Positions 13,521-22,500 of a stretch of 27,243 bases of DNA are shown here, in pieces. How positions within the stretch are numbered: position 1 is the first letter of the stretch; each line of letters starts with the position of its first letter. Origin of the DNA: Bacteroidales bacterium (lineage in GTDB: Bacteria > Bacteroidota > Bacteroidia > Bacteroidales > F082); contig JAFRRE010000048.1 in assembly GCA_017428285.1 (NCBI GenBank), positions 1-27,243 on the forward strand. The letters run 5' to 3'. Below the pieces are notes generated by a model. That model did not search any database, had not been told where the DNA came from, and was given only the letters and a program-made list of their open reading frames with translations. Both the position numbers and the translations under genes were made by a program.

Positions 13521-15158
13521 ATGCAGGGACAAACAATCAACGGATACACGCTAAAGCATAGGCTTGGCGAAGGCGGTATGGCCGAGGTATGGTATGCCGA
13601 GAATGAAATTGGCAAACCAGCCGCAGTGAAGATTCTCAACGAGAATCTGTCGCGCAATGCACAAATCGTGGAACGTTTCCACAACGAAGCTTTAGTGATG
13701 GTCAAGCTTGACCATCCCAACATCAGGCAGGTGTACGGATACGGCTATTTAGGTGATCGCCATTGTATCATCATGGAGTATCTCGACGGTGATGACTTGG
13801 ATGCGCTGTTGAAAAGTGGTAGACATTTCACGGATGAAGAACTGCGCCGTTGGTGGAACCAGACGGTCGATGCCTTGAATTACACCCATGCCATGGGTAT
13901 CGTGCACCGTGACATCAAGCCGTCGAATTTGTTCTTGGACAAGAAGGGCAACATCAAACTGCTTGACTTCGGCATTGCCAAGGTGAAGGAGAGCATGTCG
14001 ATGACGCGGACGGGCATGACAATGGGCACGTTGATGTATATGAGCCCAGAACAGGTGAAAGATCCCAAGCGTGTGGGGACAAAGTCCGATGTCTATTCGC
14101 TGGCTGTTTCTTTCGTGCATCTGCTGTCGGGCAAACCCATTTACGACAGTGATACGAGCAGCGAATTCGACATCCAGCTGAGTATTGTTTCACAGCCTGT
14201 CGACCTTTCTTCAGTTCCTTCGGCATGGCAAGGCTTTCTTGCACCCTATCTGGAGAAAGACCCTGAGAAGCGACCTGCATTGAGGCATTTTGAGGAAGTG
14301 AGTAATGCTCCCGCAGCAGGAACAGTAGCGGCACCCACTGTAGTGCCTATTGAGGAAGTCCGGACTGCCGCAAAAGATACAGAAGCCACCCGAGTTGTGA
14401 GGCCTTCCGCCACAACCCCTTCCACTAGCGAGCCAGCCCCGTCTCCCGAACCTCAAGACCAACCCAAAAGCAAAACGTGGCTTTGGATTGTTTTAGCAGC
14501 CCTTCTTATTGCTGTGGTTTCGGTTGTTGTCGTCAACAATAACAAAAAGCAAAAAGAAGAGAGAGCAAGAATAGAATATGAAAGGATAGAAAACGAAAGA
14601 AGAGAACAAGAAAGGATTGAGAGCGAAAGGATGATGGAGGAAAGCTACTTCAACAACTGTTCAAGCATTACGGATTATCAGGATTACTTGAATCGATATC
14701 CCAATGGTCGGTTCGCTGCCCAAGCATCCAGTAAAATCGAGCAGATGAAACATGCTTCTCTGGAAAACAACGTCAATGCATTCATCCAGCAATATACAAG
14801 ATTGGCAGAAGCTTCAGACAATGAATTGATAGATAGGTTGGTGTCAGAATTATATGCGCCCACAGTAAAACGCTATTTCAGTGCGTACGATAAGGATAGG
14901 TCATATGTCGCTGATAGCTATAAGAAATACGATGATGTGTTTCAAGTTTATGGGAAACACTCTAATGTGAGATGGAATACGGTGTCATTTACCGAATCAA
15001 ATGGTAGTATCCAATTGACTTATGAGGAGGACTACTCGATTGATCGATACGACAATACGAAGTATTCCATTTTTGTCTTGGAAAAGCACATTGAACTCAA
15101 TAGTGACTTTAAGATAGTGAGTCTTTACGATGTTCAGTTGAGCAAAAGCAAGAAGTAG
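13521..15158 (+). CDS. Ser/Thr protein kinase with a coiled-coil periplasmic region
   Basis: A 545-residue single-pass kinase. Its first 204 residues differ from the upstream kinase at only about 21 positions, and all catalytic motifs are present (GEGGMAEV, Lys37, HRDIKPSN, DFG, GTLMYMSPEQ, SDVYSLAV). After a Pro/Ser/Thr-rich linker (about 262-317) come one membrane segment (about 319-338), a charged coiled coil (341-375, repeated E-R-I-E/E-R units), a short YFNNCSSITDYQDYLNRYPN unit (about 376-408) resembling TPR-like 'YL..YPNG.FA..A' repeats, and a 135-residue C-terminal domain whose pattern recalls an NTF2-like fold (weak). The ectodomain is unrelated to the GldM region upstream. Tandem duplication of the kinase with a swapped sensor is the simple reading. 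It lies in a run of genes with 8- and 14-nt gaps. Confidence 0.9.
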   Translation: MQGQTINGYTLKHRLGEGGMAEVWYAENEIGKPAAVKILNENLSRNAQIVERFHNEALVMVKLDHPNIRQVYGYGYLGDRHCIIMEYLDGDDLDALLKSGRHFTDEELRRWWNQTVDALNYTHAMGIVHRDIKPSNLFLDKKGNIKLLDFGIAKVKESMSMTRTGMTMGTLMYMSPEQVKDPKRVGTKSDVYSLAVSFVHLLSGKPIYDSDTSSEFDIQLSIVSQPVDLSSVPSAWQGFLAPYLEKDPEKRPALRHFEEVSNAPAAGTVAAPTVVPIEEVRTAAKDTEATRVVRPSATTPSTSEPAPSPEPQDQPKSKTWLWIVLAALLIAVVSVVVVNNNKKQKEERARIEYERIENERREQERIESERMMEESYFNNCSSITDYQDYLNRYPNGRFAAQASSKIEQMKHASLENNVNAFIQQYTRLAEASDNELIDRLVSELYAPTVKRYFSAYDKDRSYVADSYKKYDDVFQVYGKHSNVRWNTVSFTESNGSIQLTYEEDYSIDRYDNTKYSIFVLEKHIELNSDFKIVSLYDVQLSKSKK

Positions 15159-15172
15159 CATTTTGGCAATCA

Positions 15173-15928
15173 ATGAACAAAGTAGGCACATACGAGTTCA
15201 CGGCTGAACCCTTCCACTGCGACTTTTCGGGAAGGATGTTTCTTGGGCATTTGGGCAACCAGATGCTCAATGCAGCGGATTTCCATTCTACCGACCGTGG
15301 CTTCGGGATGAAATACCTCATGACCATCAAGCGGTCGTGGGTGTTGTCAAGATTGGCTATAGAAATGACTGAAATGCCCGAGCAACATGAGCGTTACATA
15401 ATCGAAACTTGGGTGGAAAGTGCGATGAGGTATTTCACGCGGCGTAATTTCAGCGTGACGGACAGCAACGGACGAGTGTATGGTTATGGGCGCTCGGTAT
15501 GGGCGATGATTGACACGGAAACGCGCCAGCCCACAGACATCCTTTCCATCGACAACGAAGCCATCAAGAATTGGATTGTGGAAGACAAACCTTGTCCTAT
15601 TGATTCAGGCGGGCGAGTGAAAATGAGCGACAGTGCTGGTTTTGTTCGCTCTATTGACGTCAATTACAACGACATCGATATCAACGGCCATGTCAACTCA
15701 GTAAAATACATTGAACACGTGCTGGATTTGTGGGACATTGCCTGGTATCGCGAGCACCGCCTCAAGCGTTTTGAGATCGCATACGTCGCCGAGGCACACC
15801 AAGGTGACCAGCTGAGTTTCTATCGTGAGCAAACCGCCGAGAATGAATGTTGTGTGCGCTTGGTGAAGACAAGTCCTGAAAGTATGGATCCTGTGGAGGT
15901 ATGCCGTTGCAAACTGCTTTTCGTTTAA
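15173..15928 (+). CDS. Acyl-ACP thioesterase (FatA/FatB-like)
   Basis: A 251-residue cytoplasmic double-hotdog protein that would release free fatty acids from acyl carrier protein. The second hotdog has the diagnostic VNYNDIDINGHVNSVKYIEHVLDLW (about residues 160-185), with the Asn/His catalytic region. The first hotdog covers about residues 5-130 and includes KYLMTIKRSWVLSRLAIEM. Length and layout match bacterial acyl-ACP thioesterases (PF01643). It starts 14 nt after the second kinase and is followed 21 nt later by a secreted hydrolase, so it is probably co-transcribed. No link between the kinases and lipid chemistry is visible beyond position. Chain-length preference cannot be read. Confidence 0.9.
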   Translation: MNKVGTYEFTAEPFHCDFSGRMFLGHLGNQMLNAADFHSTDRGFGMKYLMTIKRSWVLSRLAIEMTEMPEQHERYIIETWVESAMRYFTRRNFSVTDSNGRVYGYGRSVWAMIDTETRQPTDILSIDNEAIKNWIVEDKPCPIDSGGRVKMSDSAGFVRSIDVNYNDIDINGHVNSVKYIEHVLDLWDIAWYREHRLKRFEIAYVAEAHQGDQLSFYREQTAENECCVRLVKTSPESMDPVEVCRCKLLFV

Positions 15929-15949
15929 CCTTTTTATTGAAGATTCGCC

Positions 15950-16909
15950 ATGAAAAAGCTACTCTTCCTGACATTAATGCTGCTCATGCTGCCGCTGACC
16001 TCATCGGCGCAGTTGATGGCTTGTCGCGGCTTTGTCGAGGAAGGGTACGACTTTTGGCTTTATCTACCTGATAATTATAAGGAAGCAGAGGAGTTGCCAT
16101 TGGTGATGTTCCTGCATGGAAAGAGCTTGAGCGGTGATTCGTTGGAAATGGTGCTTCGCTATGGCTCCATCCATGCCCTGATGAAGGGGCGCGCCATCAA
16201 TGCTATCGTAGTTGCGCCACAAGCGCAGCAAGCATGGGAGCCGCAAAGGGTGATGAAATTATATGACTGGCTTGATGACCACTATAAGGTGGATACCAAT
16301 CGCTTCTATGTGCTCGGCATGAGCATGGGCGGTTACGGCGCTTTGGATGTCGCGAATCAGTATCCCGACCGTGTTGCGGCAGCTATGGCGATGTGTGGCG
16401 GTGCATCGGACAAAGAGTTGTGTGGCCTGACCACCTTGCCGCTTTGGATTATCCATGGCACAGCCGATAATGCAGTGCCAGTGAGCTGTTCCGACCGCGT
16501 GGTCGACTCTATCCGTTCATGCGGCGACACCACCCGATTGCTCTATGACCGTCTTGAAGGGGTGAATCATTCCCGTCTGGCCCGCGTCTTCTATCTCAAG
16601 CAGACTTACGATTGGCTGTTTTCCCATTCTTTGAAGCAAAAAGGAAGACCCGTCAACAGATCCTACTCCATGTCGAATGACTTGCTGGAAGTTGCCCTCG
16701 ATGACATGGATGAGAAGTTTACCGTGAATATCGTTGAGGCGGTTTATCCTAGGCTCAGGGAGAGAAAGAAGTACTATGTCGTGAAGAAGGGGGATACCTT
16801 GGCCTCCATTGCGGTGGAGAACTATACCACGGTCTCCATCTTGTGCAAGCTCAACAAATTCAAGAAAAACACCAAATTGTGGAAAGGCCGAAAGGTTAGG
16901 GTGAAATAA
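15950..16909 (+). CDS. Secreted alpha/beta hydrolase with C-terminal LysM domain
   Basis: A 319-residue exported protein with signal peptide MKKLLFLTLMLLMLPLTSSAQ. The hydrolase domain (about 28-228) has LVMFLHGKSLSGD (oxyanion region), the nucleophile elbow GMSMGGYG (Ser125), Asp173 in IIHGTADNAVP and His207 in EGVNHS, a complete Ser-Asp-His triad of the esterase/feruloyl-esterase/PHB-depolymerase type. After a linker, residues about 274-319 form a LysM domain (YYVVKKGDTLASIAVENYTT...LCKLNKF...LWKGRKVRV), which binds peptidoglycan or chitin-like glycans. Anchoring an esterase to the cell wall is inferred; the natural ester is unknown. Its stop is 2 nt from the stop of the convergent outer-membrane gene. 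Confidence 0.88.
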   Translation: MKKLLFLTLMLLMLPLTSSAQLMACRGFVEEGYDFWLYLPDNYKEAEELPLVMFLHGKSLSGDSLEMVLRYGSIHALMKGRAINAIVVAPQAQQAWEPQRVMKLYDWLDDHYKVDTNRFYVLGMSMGGYGALDVANQYPDRVAAAMAMCGGASDKELCGLTTLPLWIIHGTADNAVPVSCSDRVVDSIRSCGDTTRLLYDRLEGVNHSRLARVFYLKQTYDWLFSHSLKQKGRPVNRSYSMSNDLLEVALDDMDEKFTVNIVEAVYPRLRERKKYYVVKKGDTLASIAVENYTTVSILCKLNKFKKNTKLWKGRKVRVK

Positions 16910-16911
16910 GA

Positions 16912-17670
16912 CTAGTTGATCATCCAAGCCACACCGCAGCCCACGGCGTAATATTTGCCCAGGTTTTGAAGGTCGAAATCGCCTTCGATATCCAGTTGCA
17001 CGCGTCGCGACACTAACCAAGTGAGACCGATTTCGCTCATGTACTTGTTTCCTTCCACGGAATTCAAATAGTTATAGGATTCGATAAAAGCACCCAATTG
17101 GTCGTTGAAGCTGAAATTAAGGCTCAAACCGAGAAAAGTGGTGGGTTTGGCCGACTCGCCGTCCCATTCTTCACCTATATTATAGCATATTCCAAACCAC
17201 TCAGTCACGGGATTCTCGAAGATCAGGTACATTGATGGGGCCAGATGGGAGGGAAGCAAGTCTTTTGATCCAACATGAGGGGATTTCACTTCAGCCAACA
17301 GCCCGACGGAAGGCAGGATGCCCAAACCTTCATAAACTTTCAGCTTTGTCCCAATGGTGAGTGGATTAAAACCGAAGGTGGGCTCTTTGGCATTGCCATC
17401 GTTGTACATCATGAAATCGGTGCCCACACGCAGCTCCATGTTTTCGAAGAGACCGAAACGCAAGATGCTGCTGCTGAGTGTCAGTGTGCTGGCTCCTTCG
17501 GGTGTTTTTTCGAAGCCGAAGCCATGGTCCCAAATAAGTTTTTGGTGTGGTGTCACATCAGTACCCCAAGTATAGCCTGGACGGTCGGGGACAACCGTTG
17601 GGAGTTCATCTTGGGCAAAGCAAAATATGCTTACAAAAGCCAGAATAACAAAGAGAAAAGCCTTCTTCAT
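16912..17670 (-). CDS. Outer-membrane beta-barrel protein, transporter-like (Phenol_MetA_deg type)
   Basis: A 252-residue exported protein. I place the start at the ATG 17670-17668, which gives a clean signal peptide MKKAFLFVILAFVSIFCFAQ. The longer frame from 17700 adds a non-signal prefix and would place the -7 promoter box at 17705-17698 across its start codon. The mature part is a run of amphipathic beta strands (VVPDRPGYTWGTDVTP, LTLSSSILRFGLFENMELRVGTD, IGTKLKVYEGLG, PSVGLLAEVKSP, and a C-terminal YYAVGCGVAWMIN). It resembles the putative transporter / MetA-pathway phenol degradation family (PF13557) often seen as small barrels in Bacteroidota. Substrate unknown. It is a single gene reading opposite to its neighbours. 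Confidence 0.75.
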   Translation of the reverse strand: MKKAFLFVILAFVSIFCFAQDELPTVVPDRPGYTWGTDVTPHQKLIWDHGFGFEKTPEGASTLTLSSSILRFGLFENMELRVGTDFMMYNDGNAKEPTFGFNPLTIGTKLKVYEGLGILPSVGLLAEVKSPHVGSKDLLPSHLAPSMYLIFENPVTEWFGICYNIGEEWDGESAKPTTFLGLSLNFSFNDQLGAFIESYNYLNSVEGNKYMSEIGLTWLVSRRVQLDIEGDFDLQNLGKYYAVGCGVAWMIN

Positions 17671-17697
17671 GTCAACATCTATTTGTGAATTGTTTTG

Positions 17698-17705
17698 CAA
17701 AGATA
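17698..17705 (-). promoter_or_regulatory. Predicted -7 box for the outer-membrane protein gene
   Basis: The minus strand reads TATCTTTG, an exact TAnnTTTG match 28 nt before the ATG at 17670. No clear -33 TTG is seen. It is divergent from the plus-strand box at 17736. Confidence 0.55.
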
Positions 17706-17735
17706 GAAAAAATCAGTTAGTAACCGAAAAATTCG

Positions 17736-17743
17736 TATTTTTG
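17736..17743 (+). promoter_or_regulatory. Predicted -7 box for tpiA-prmA
   Basis: TATTTTTG matches TAnnTTTG. Transcription would start near 17750, giving a leader of about 125 nt before tpiA that holds the A/T-rich repeats. The -33 region is not recognisable. Confidence 0.45.
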
Positions 17744-17780
17744 GCATTTTAAAATAATGAATTTATAATAGCAATTAAAA

Positions 17781-17867
17781 TTTTAAATCTTTGAATTTTT
17801 AAATTTTGAATCTTTAAATCCTTGAAATGCAAAGCATTCGACGTAGTCAATCTTAAATCTTTAAATC
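17781..17867 (+). repeat. A/T-rich ATCTTTAAATC repeats in the tpiA leader
   Basis: AAATCTTTGAATTT, TGAATCTTTAAATC and AAATCTTTAAATC occur one after another before the ATG. The last 13-mer (17855-17867) is identical to one before the 52-residue peptide gene (5905-5917). A TTCGACGTAGTCAA segment (17837-17850), related to the REP core, interrupts the run. Confidence 0.6.
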
Positions 17868-17876
17868 AAAATAAAT

Positions 17877-18656
17877 ATGAGAAGCAAAATCGTAGCTGGA
17901 AACTGGAAAATGAACCTCACATTCGATGAGGCACAAACCTTGGTCGATGACATCCTTGACCGCCTTGACGAAATGGATGACTTGAACTGCGAAGTCATCA
18001 TCTGCCCGCCATTCCCTTATCTTGAACTGCTGACCGACTTTGAATTCGATGAGCAGCGTTTCAATGTGGGCGCACAGAATTGCAGCTCTTATGACAAGGG
18101 CGCCTACACAGGCGAGGTGTCGGCCAAGATGCTGAAATCCATCGATGTGGACTACTGCATCGTGGGTCACAGCGAGAGAAGGAAATACTTTGGTGAGACC
18201 AACGAAATCCTTGCTGAGAAGATCAATCGGCTGATTGAGAATAATATGTCGCCCATTTATTGCGTGGGTGAGGTGCTGGAAGAGCGTGAGGCAGGCCGTC
18301 ATTTCGAGGTTGTCAAGGAACAACTGGAGAAAGGTCTGTTCCACTTGGACGGTGATGCCATCTACGATGCCATTATTGCCTATGAACCCGTTTGGGCTAT
18401 CGGAACGGGCAAGACTGCCACACCAGAGCAGGCACAGGAGATGCATGCCTACATTCGTTCGTTGATTAAGGAACATTACGATGAAGCTACAGCAGATGAC
18501 ATCCGCATCCTCTATGGTGGCAGCTGCAATGCCAAGAATGCGACCGAGTTGTTCTCACAACCCGATGTCGACGGTGGCCTCATCGGCGGTGCTTCACTGA
18601 AGGCTGAGGACTTCGTTTCCATCTGCGACCAAGCCTCACATATCGGCGAAGAATGA
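17877..18656 (+). CDS. tpiA: Triose-phosphate isomerase
   Basis: Interconverts dihydroxyacetone phosphate and glyceraldehyde 3-phosphate in glycolysis; cytoplasmic TIM-barrel dimer. The protein is 259 residues, normal length. Catalytic residues are present: AGNWKMN with Lys11, IVGHSERR with His98, AYEPVWAIGTGK with Glu170 and the following flexible loop, and the phosphate-binding ILYGGSCNAKN and GGLIGGASL. Its TGA overlaps the prmA ATG (ATGA), indicating coupling. In other Bacteroidales I recall tpiA close to the DUF1599 and BT_3928 genes. Here about 8 kb of kinase and hydrolase genes lies between. Confidence 0.97.
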   Translation: MRSKIVAGNWKMNLTFDEAQTLVDDILDRLDEMDDLNCEVIICPPFPYLELLTDFEFDEQRFNVGAQNCSSYDKGAYTGEVSAKMLKSIDVDYCIVGHSERRKYFGETNEILAEKINRLIENNMSPIYCVGEVLEEREAGRHFEVVKEQLEKGLFHLDGDAIYDAIIAYEPVWAIGTGKTATPEQAQEMHAYIRSLIKEHYDEATADDIRILYGGSCNAKNATELFSQPDVDGGLIGGASLKAEDFVSICDQASHIGEE

Positions 18657-19480
18657 AGACGTTTGAATACACCTTTACGGCACCTGCCTCCGACATTCAG
18701 CATGATATGCTGGTGACCATGTTGGCCGAAATAGGCTTCGACTCGTTTATGGACGAAGATCGATGCCTGAAAGCCTATTGCTCTGAAGATTGCCGTGATG
18801 ATTTGGCTGTGGAAAACCTCTTGATGGAGCCGTCCTTCACAGACATCCGTCTGTTGAACATTGAGGAAATGCCCGACAAGGACTGGAACGAACTGTGGGA
18901 GGCTTCCTATCAGCCCGTAGTGGTCAACGAACGTTGTCGGGTGAGGGCGCCTTTCCATGAACCCGACCCAAGTTTTGAGTTCGACCTTGTCATTGAGCCC
19001 AAGATGTCGTTTGGTACGGCCAACCACGAGACGACCGCCCAGATCATCCAACTGATGCTGGAAACCGAATTCAAAGGGAAAGAGGTGCTCGACATGGGCA
19101 GTGGCACAGCGGTATTGGCCATCCTAGCCAAGAAACTTGGCGCAGCCCGCACCGTGGCCATCGACAACGATGAGTGGGCCTATCGCAACGCCTTCACCAA
19201 CTGTGAGTTGAACGGCATATCCGACATCGAAATCGTGCTTGGTGATGCTTTGGCCATCCAAGGACAATATGATGTGGTGCTGGCCAACATCAACCGCAAC
19301 ATCCTTTTGCGCGATATGCATTATTATGTGGATGCCATGCATGAGAATGCCCATATCTTTTTCAGTGGCTTCTACACGGAGGATTTGGACAGCATCAAGG
19401 CTGAGGCTGAACGTCTTGGTCTACGTTATTGCCGTCATCTGAGCCGCAACAACTGGGTGGCTGCTGAGTTTGTTAAGTAA
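18653..19480 (+). CDS. prmA: Ribosomal protein L11 methyltransferase
   Basis: Class I SAM-dependent methyltransferase that trimethylates ribosomal protein L11. The protein is 275 residues. The N-terminal substrate-recognition region ends with SYQPVVV. The linker carries MSFGTANHETT (118-128), then SAM motif I EVLDMGSGTAVLAILA (about 144-159), the acidic motif VAIDND (168-173) and VVLANINRN (208-216), the NPPY-equivalent of this family. Motif I has GSGTAVLA where many homologues have GCGTGILA; the glycines needed for SAM binding remain. It overlaps tpiA by 4 nt. Confidence 0.93.
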   Translation: MKTFEYTFTAPASDIQHDMLVTMLAEIGFDSFMDEDRCLKAYCSEDCRDDLAVENLLMEPSFTDIRLLNIEEMPDKDWNELWEASYQPVVVNERCRVRAPFHEPDPSFEFDLVIEPKMSFGTANHETTAQIIQLMLETEFKGKEVLDMGSGTAVLAILAKKLGAARTVAIDNDEWAYRNAFTNCELNGISDIEIVLGDALAIQGQYDVVLANINRNILLRDMHYYVDAMHENAHIFFSGFYTEDLDSIKAEAERLGLRYCRHLSRNNWVAAEFVK

Positions 19481-19511
19481 TTGATAATTTACAATTTACA
19501 ATTGATAATTT
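19478..19511 (+). repeat. Short A/T-rich repeats before the 1572-residue protein gene
   Basis: TTGATAATTT (19481-19490) recurs at 19502-19511, with two TTTACAA copies between. It fills the whole gap between prmA and the next ATG. It is simple in sequence and may hold start-site or spacing function only. Confidence 0.45.
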
Positions 19512-19512
19512 G

Positions 19513-22500
19513 ATGAAGAAAGGAATCTTGATTGTTGTTTTTGCGCTTTTCGTGAGCGCTGTCCCATCGTTTGCTCAGGCCTTTTTTCCAACAGAAAAGA
19601 ACGCTTTTTATGACAAGCTTTCGACCTATCTGAATTCATCTACCTCGAAACAGGATCGTGAAGAAGCGACGGCTATTATGCAAGCTTTTCGTGGCGTATG
19701 GGATAGTTATTACGATGACCAGGAGGCTAATATGGTCATGAGCCTATGCGAACTCCTGCATGCCCGAACGGGTGGAAAGGCCTACACCAACATTTTCAAT
19801 TACATTGAAGTTGTGCAACAGATTCCTACCGCAGGACTGACCCACACGGATGTAAACAATTGGCTCTGCTTTACTGACGCCAAGACACAGAAGTCGTTGA
19901 ACGGCGTGGACAAATACTTTGCCTCATGCCGTAGCATCTTTGTCGATAAAGTCCTGTCTGCCAAAGGCAACTCCCAATGGACACTCCGAGATGCACTTTG
20001 GAGTTTCCCTTCAAAGGAGCAGTTCGAACTGAGCATCGACGGCACCTTGGCCTTGGTGTCGCAAAAGGATGAGTCGCTGCTGAAGAACACCAAAGGAGTG
20101 TATTATCTTGATGGCAACCGCTGGGAAGGTATGGGAGGTAGCGCCGACTGGTCGCGCTTCAACATTCCTGCAGAAAAAGTCTATGTCACCTTGCCCGACT
20201 TCTACGAGCTCGACCTCAGCCGCTCTGAATATGCCATCGACTCGGTCATCTTTCACGAACGCCAGCATTTCGGCCAGGACATCCTTTGCCGTTATGAGGA
20301 CAAGGTGATGGTGAACACTCCAAACGAAAAGACGATGTTTCCGAGGGTGAAATCGTATCGTTCCGATTATGCCATCTCCGACTTGATGCGCAACATCGAC
20401 TTTGAAGGCGGCATCGGTATGATGGGCAACCAAGTGGATGTGTTTGGAGGTGTTAGCAAAAAGGCGGTTTTCCATTTCCGTCAAGGAGGCAGGGAAGTCG
20501 TGAGGGTGCAAGCGCCACGCTTCCTCATGTCGATGGATGAGCTTCTGGTGTCGGACAACGTTGCCCTGCGTGTTTATTTGATGGACACGGTAGGAACAGA
20601 AATGGATTCCCTCTATCACAACGGCATAGGATTTCGTTACGACAACAAGACTCGCAAGATGATGGCTTTTCGTTCCGAAAAGGACTTCGGCGACGGGCCT
20701 TTCCATGATTATTACCATGGTGTTGACATCTTCCTAGAGGCCATGTATTGGGACATCGATGGCAATCAGGTGGATTTCAGGAGAATGGAAGGTGTCAACC
20801 CAGTAAGCGAAGGCGATGTGGTTTCGGTGAACTACTTCCGCCACGATGATTTCAAACGCCTGCAAGGTCTCGACAGTTCGCATCCCATGATACGTATCGA
20901 GAAATTCCTGCAAGGCTTCGACAATGTGGACCGGCAGGTGAAGTTTGCTGTTGGCGACTTGGCTTCCTATCTCGGCTATCCTATCGAGCAGGTCATCGCA
21001 CTGATGCTTAAGCTCCGAGCCGAGGGTTATGTGGAGTATGATCCCGAAACGAAATGGGCAACAGCTTTGCCGCGTTTCTTCGATGTGGTAGACTCCTATC
21101 GTGAGACCATCGACTACGATGTCATTAAGTTGCACACGCTCACCACAAACCGTCAGCCCAACCTTCGTCTCGACTTGACCACCAACGACTTGCTGGTGTA
21201 TGGCATCACGAGCCAGATTGATGGTTTTGAAGGTTCAGCCATATCGTTAAGTGACCGCAAACGCGTGGTCATTGTTCCCGACTTGGGGCGTGTCACCTTC
21301 ACGAAACACCAGAATTTCAAATTCTCAGGCGGCATTATGGCGGGAATGTTTGAGTTCTTCACCAAGGACAGCGAATTCAATTACAAAGACTTCTCCATCA
21401 AAATGGAAAAGGTCGACTCCTTGCGTTTCTATGCGCGTTATAACAACCATGTTATCCCAGTTGATGGCACCTTGGAGAAACTGAAGGGTCGTTTGGATAT
21501 CGACCACGGCGACAACAAATCAAGCCGTTATGAAACGCCAGCCTATCCTATCTTCCACAGCGAAGCCGAAGGCTTCAAGTTCTACAGGAAAATCAACGGT
21601 GGCGTGTTCCATCCCGGCAGCGTCGACTCGGTGATGACTGCCGAGGATCTTGACGGCAAGTTCTATTACAGTGTGTATCCCTTTGTTGTTGACAGCCTGA
21701 ACGACCTCTCGATGAAAAAGGTGCGTTTTGATGGCGAACTGGTCTCGGGTGGCATCATGCCCAATATCGAGCAACCGCTTGTTGTGATGGAAGATTTCTC
21801 TTTGGGCTTTATCCATCAGATAGGGGAGGATGAAACAGCTTCTTATCCTTTGTACGGCGACCTGGGCCGATTCCACAACAAGGTCTTCCTATCGGGTAGC
21901 GGTTTCTTCGGCGAGGGAAAGCTCGATTATCAGACTGCAGCGTTCAATTCCAACCAGTTCATGTTTTATTTGGACTCGGTCATCGCTATCACGAACCAGT
22001 TCAAGATGGTGCCACGCGAGGACGGCACGGGATTCCCTATGGCTTCGGCCGATGCACTTAAGCTGAAATGGGACATTCGCATTCCGGAATTGACCACTGA
22101 GACCTTTGACAAACCCATCTGCATGTATGGCGACACCTATTTCTCAGGCAAGACGGTGCTGTCGCCCGACGGTTATTCGGCTGACGGTAAGATGCGCTTT
22201 GGCCTGACGGAATTCGATTCCGATCATTTCGCCTTGGATTCCAGAACCTTCGTGGCCGATTCGGCTCAATTCCTGTTGTATTCTGCCGACACGACAAACA
22301 TTGCTTTTGCGGCGACCAACTACCGAGCCAATGTCGACTTCGACGCACAAAAAGTGAAATATGACTACCTCGACCAGACCAGTAATCTCGACTTCCCAAT
22401 GAACCAATACATCTGTTCCTTGAAAGAAGCCGAATGGGATATGGCCTCCAATAGTTTGCATCTATATAATCCGGTGGAAAGTTTCGGTGACTATGCCACT

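Noticed and set aside
17671..17700. Longer start for the outer-membrane protein (MQNNSQIDVDM prefix)
   Set aside because: It would put residues before a clean signal peptide, and the predicted -7 box at 17705-17698 overlaps that start codon.
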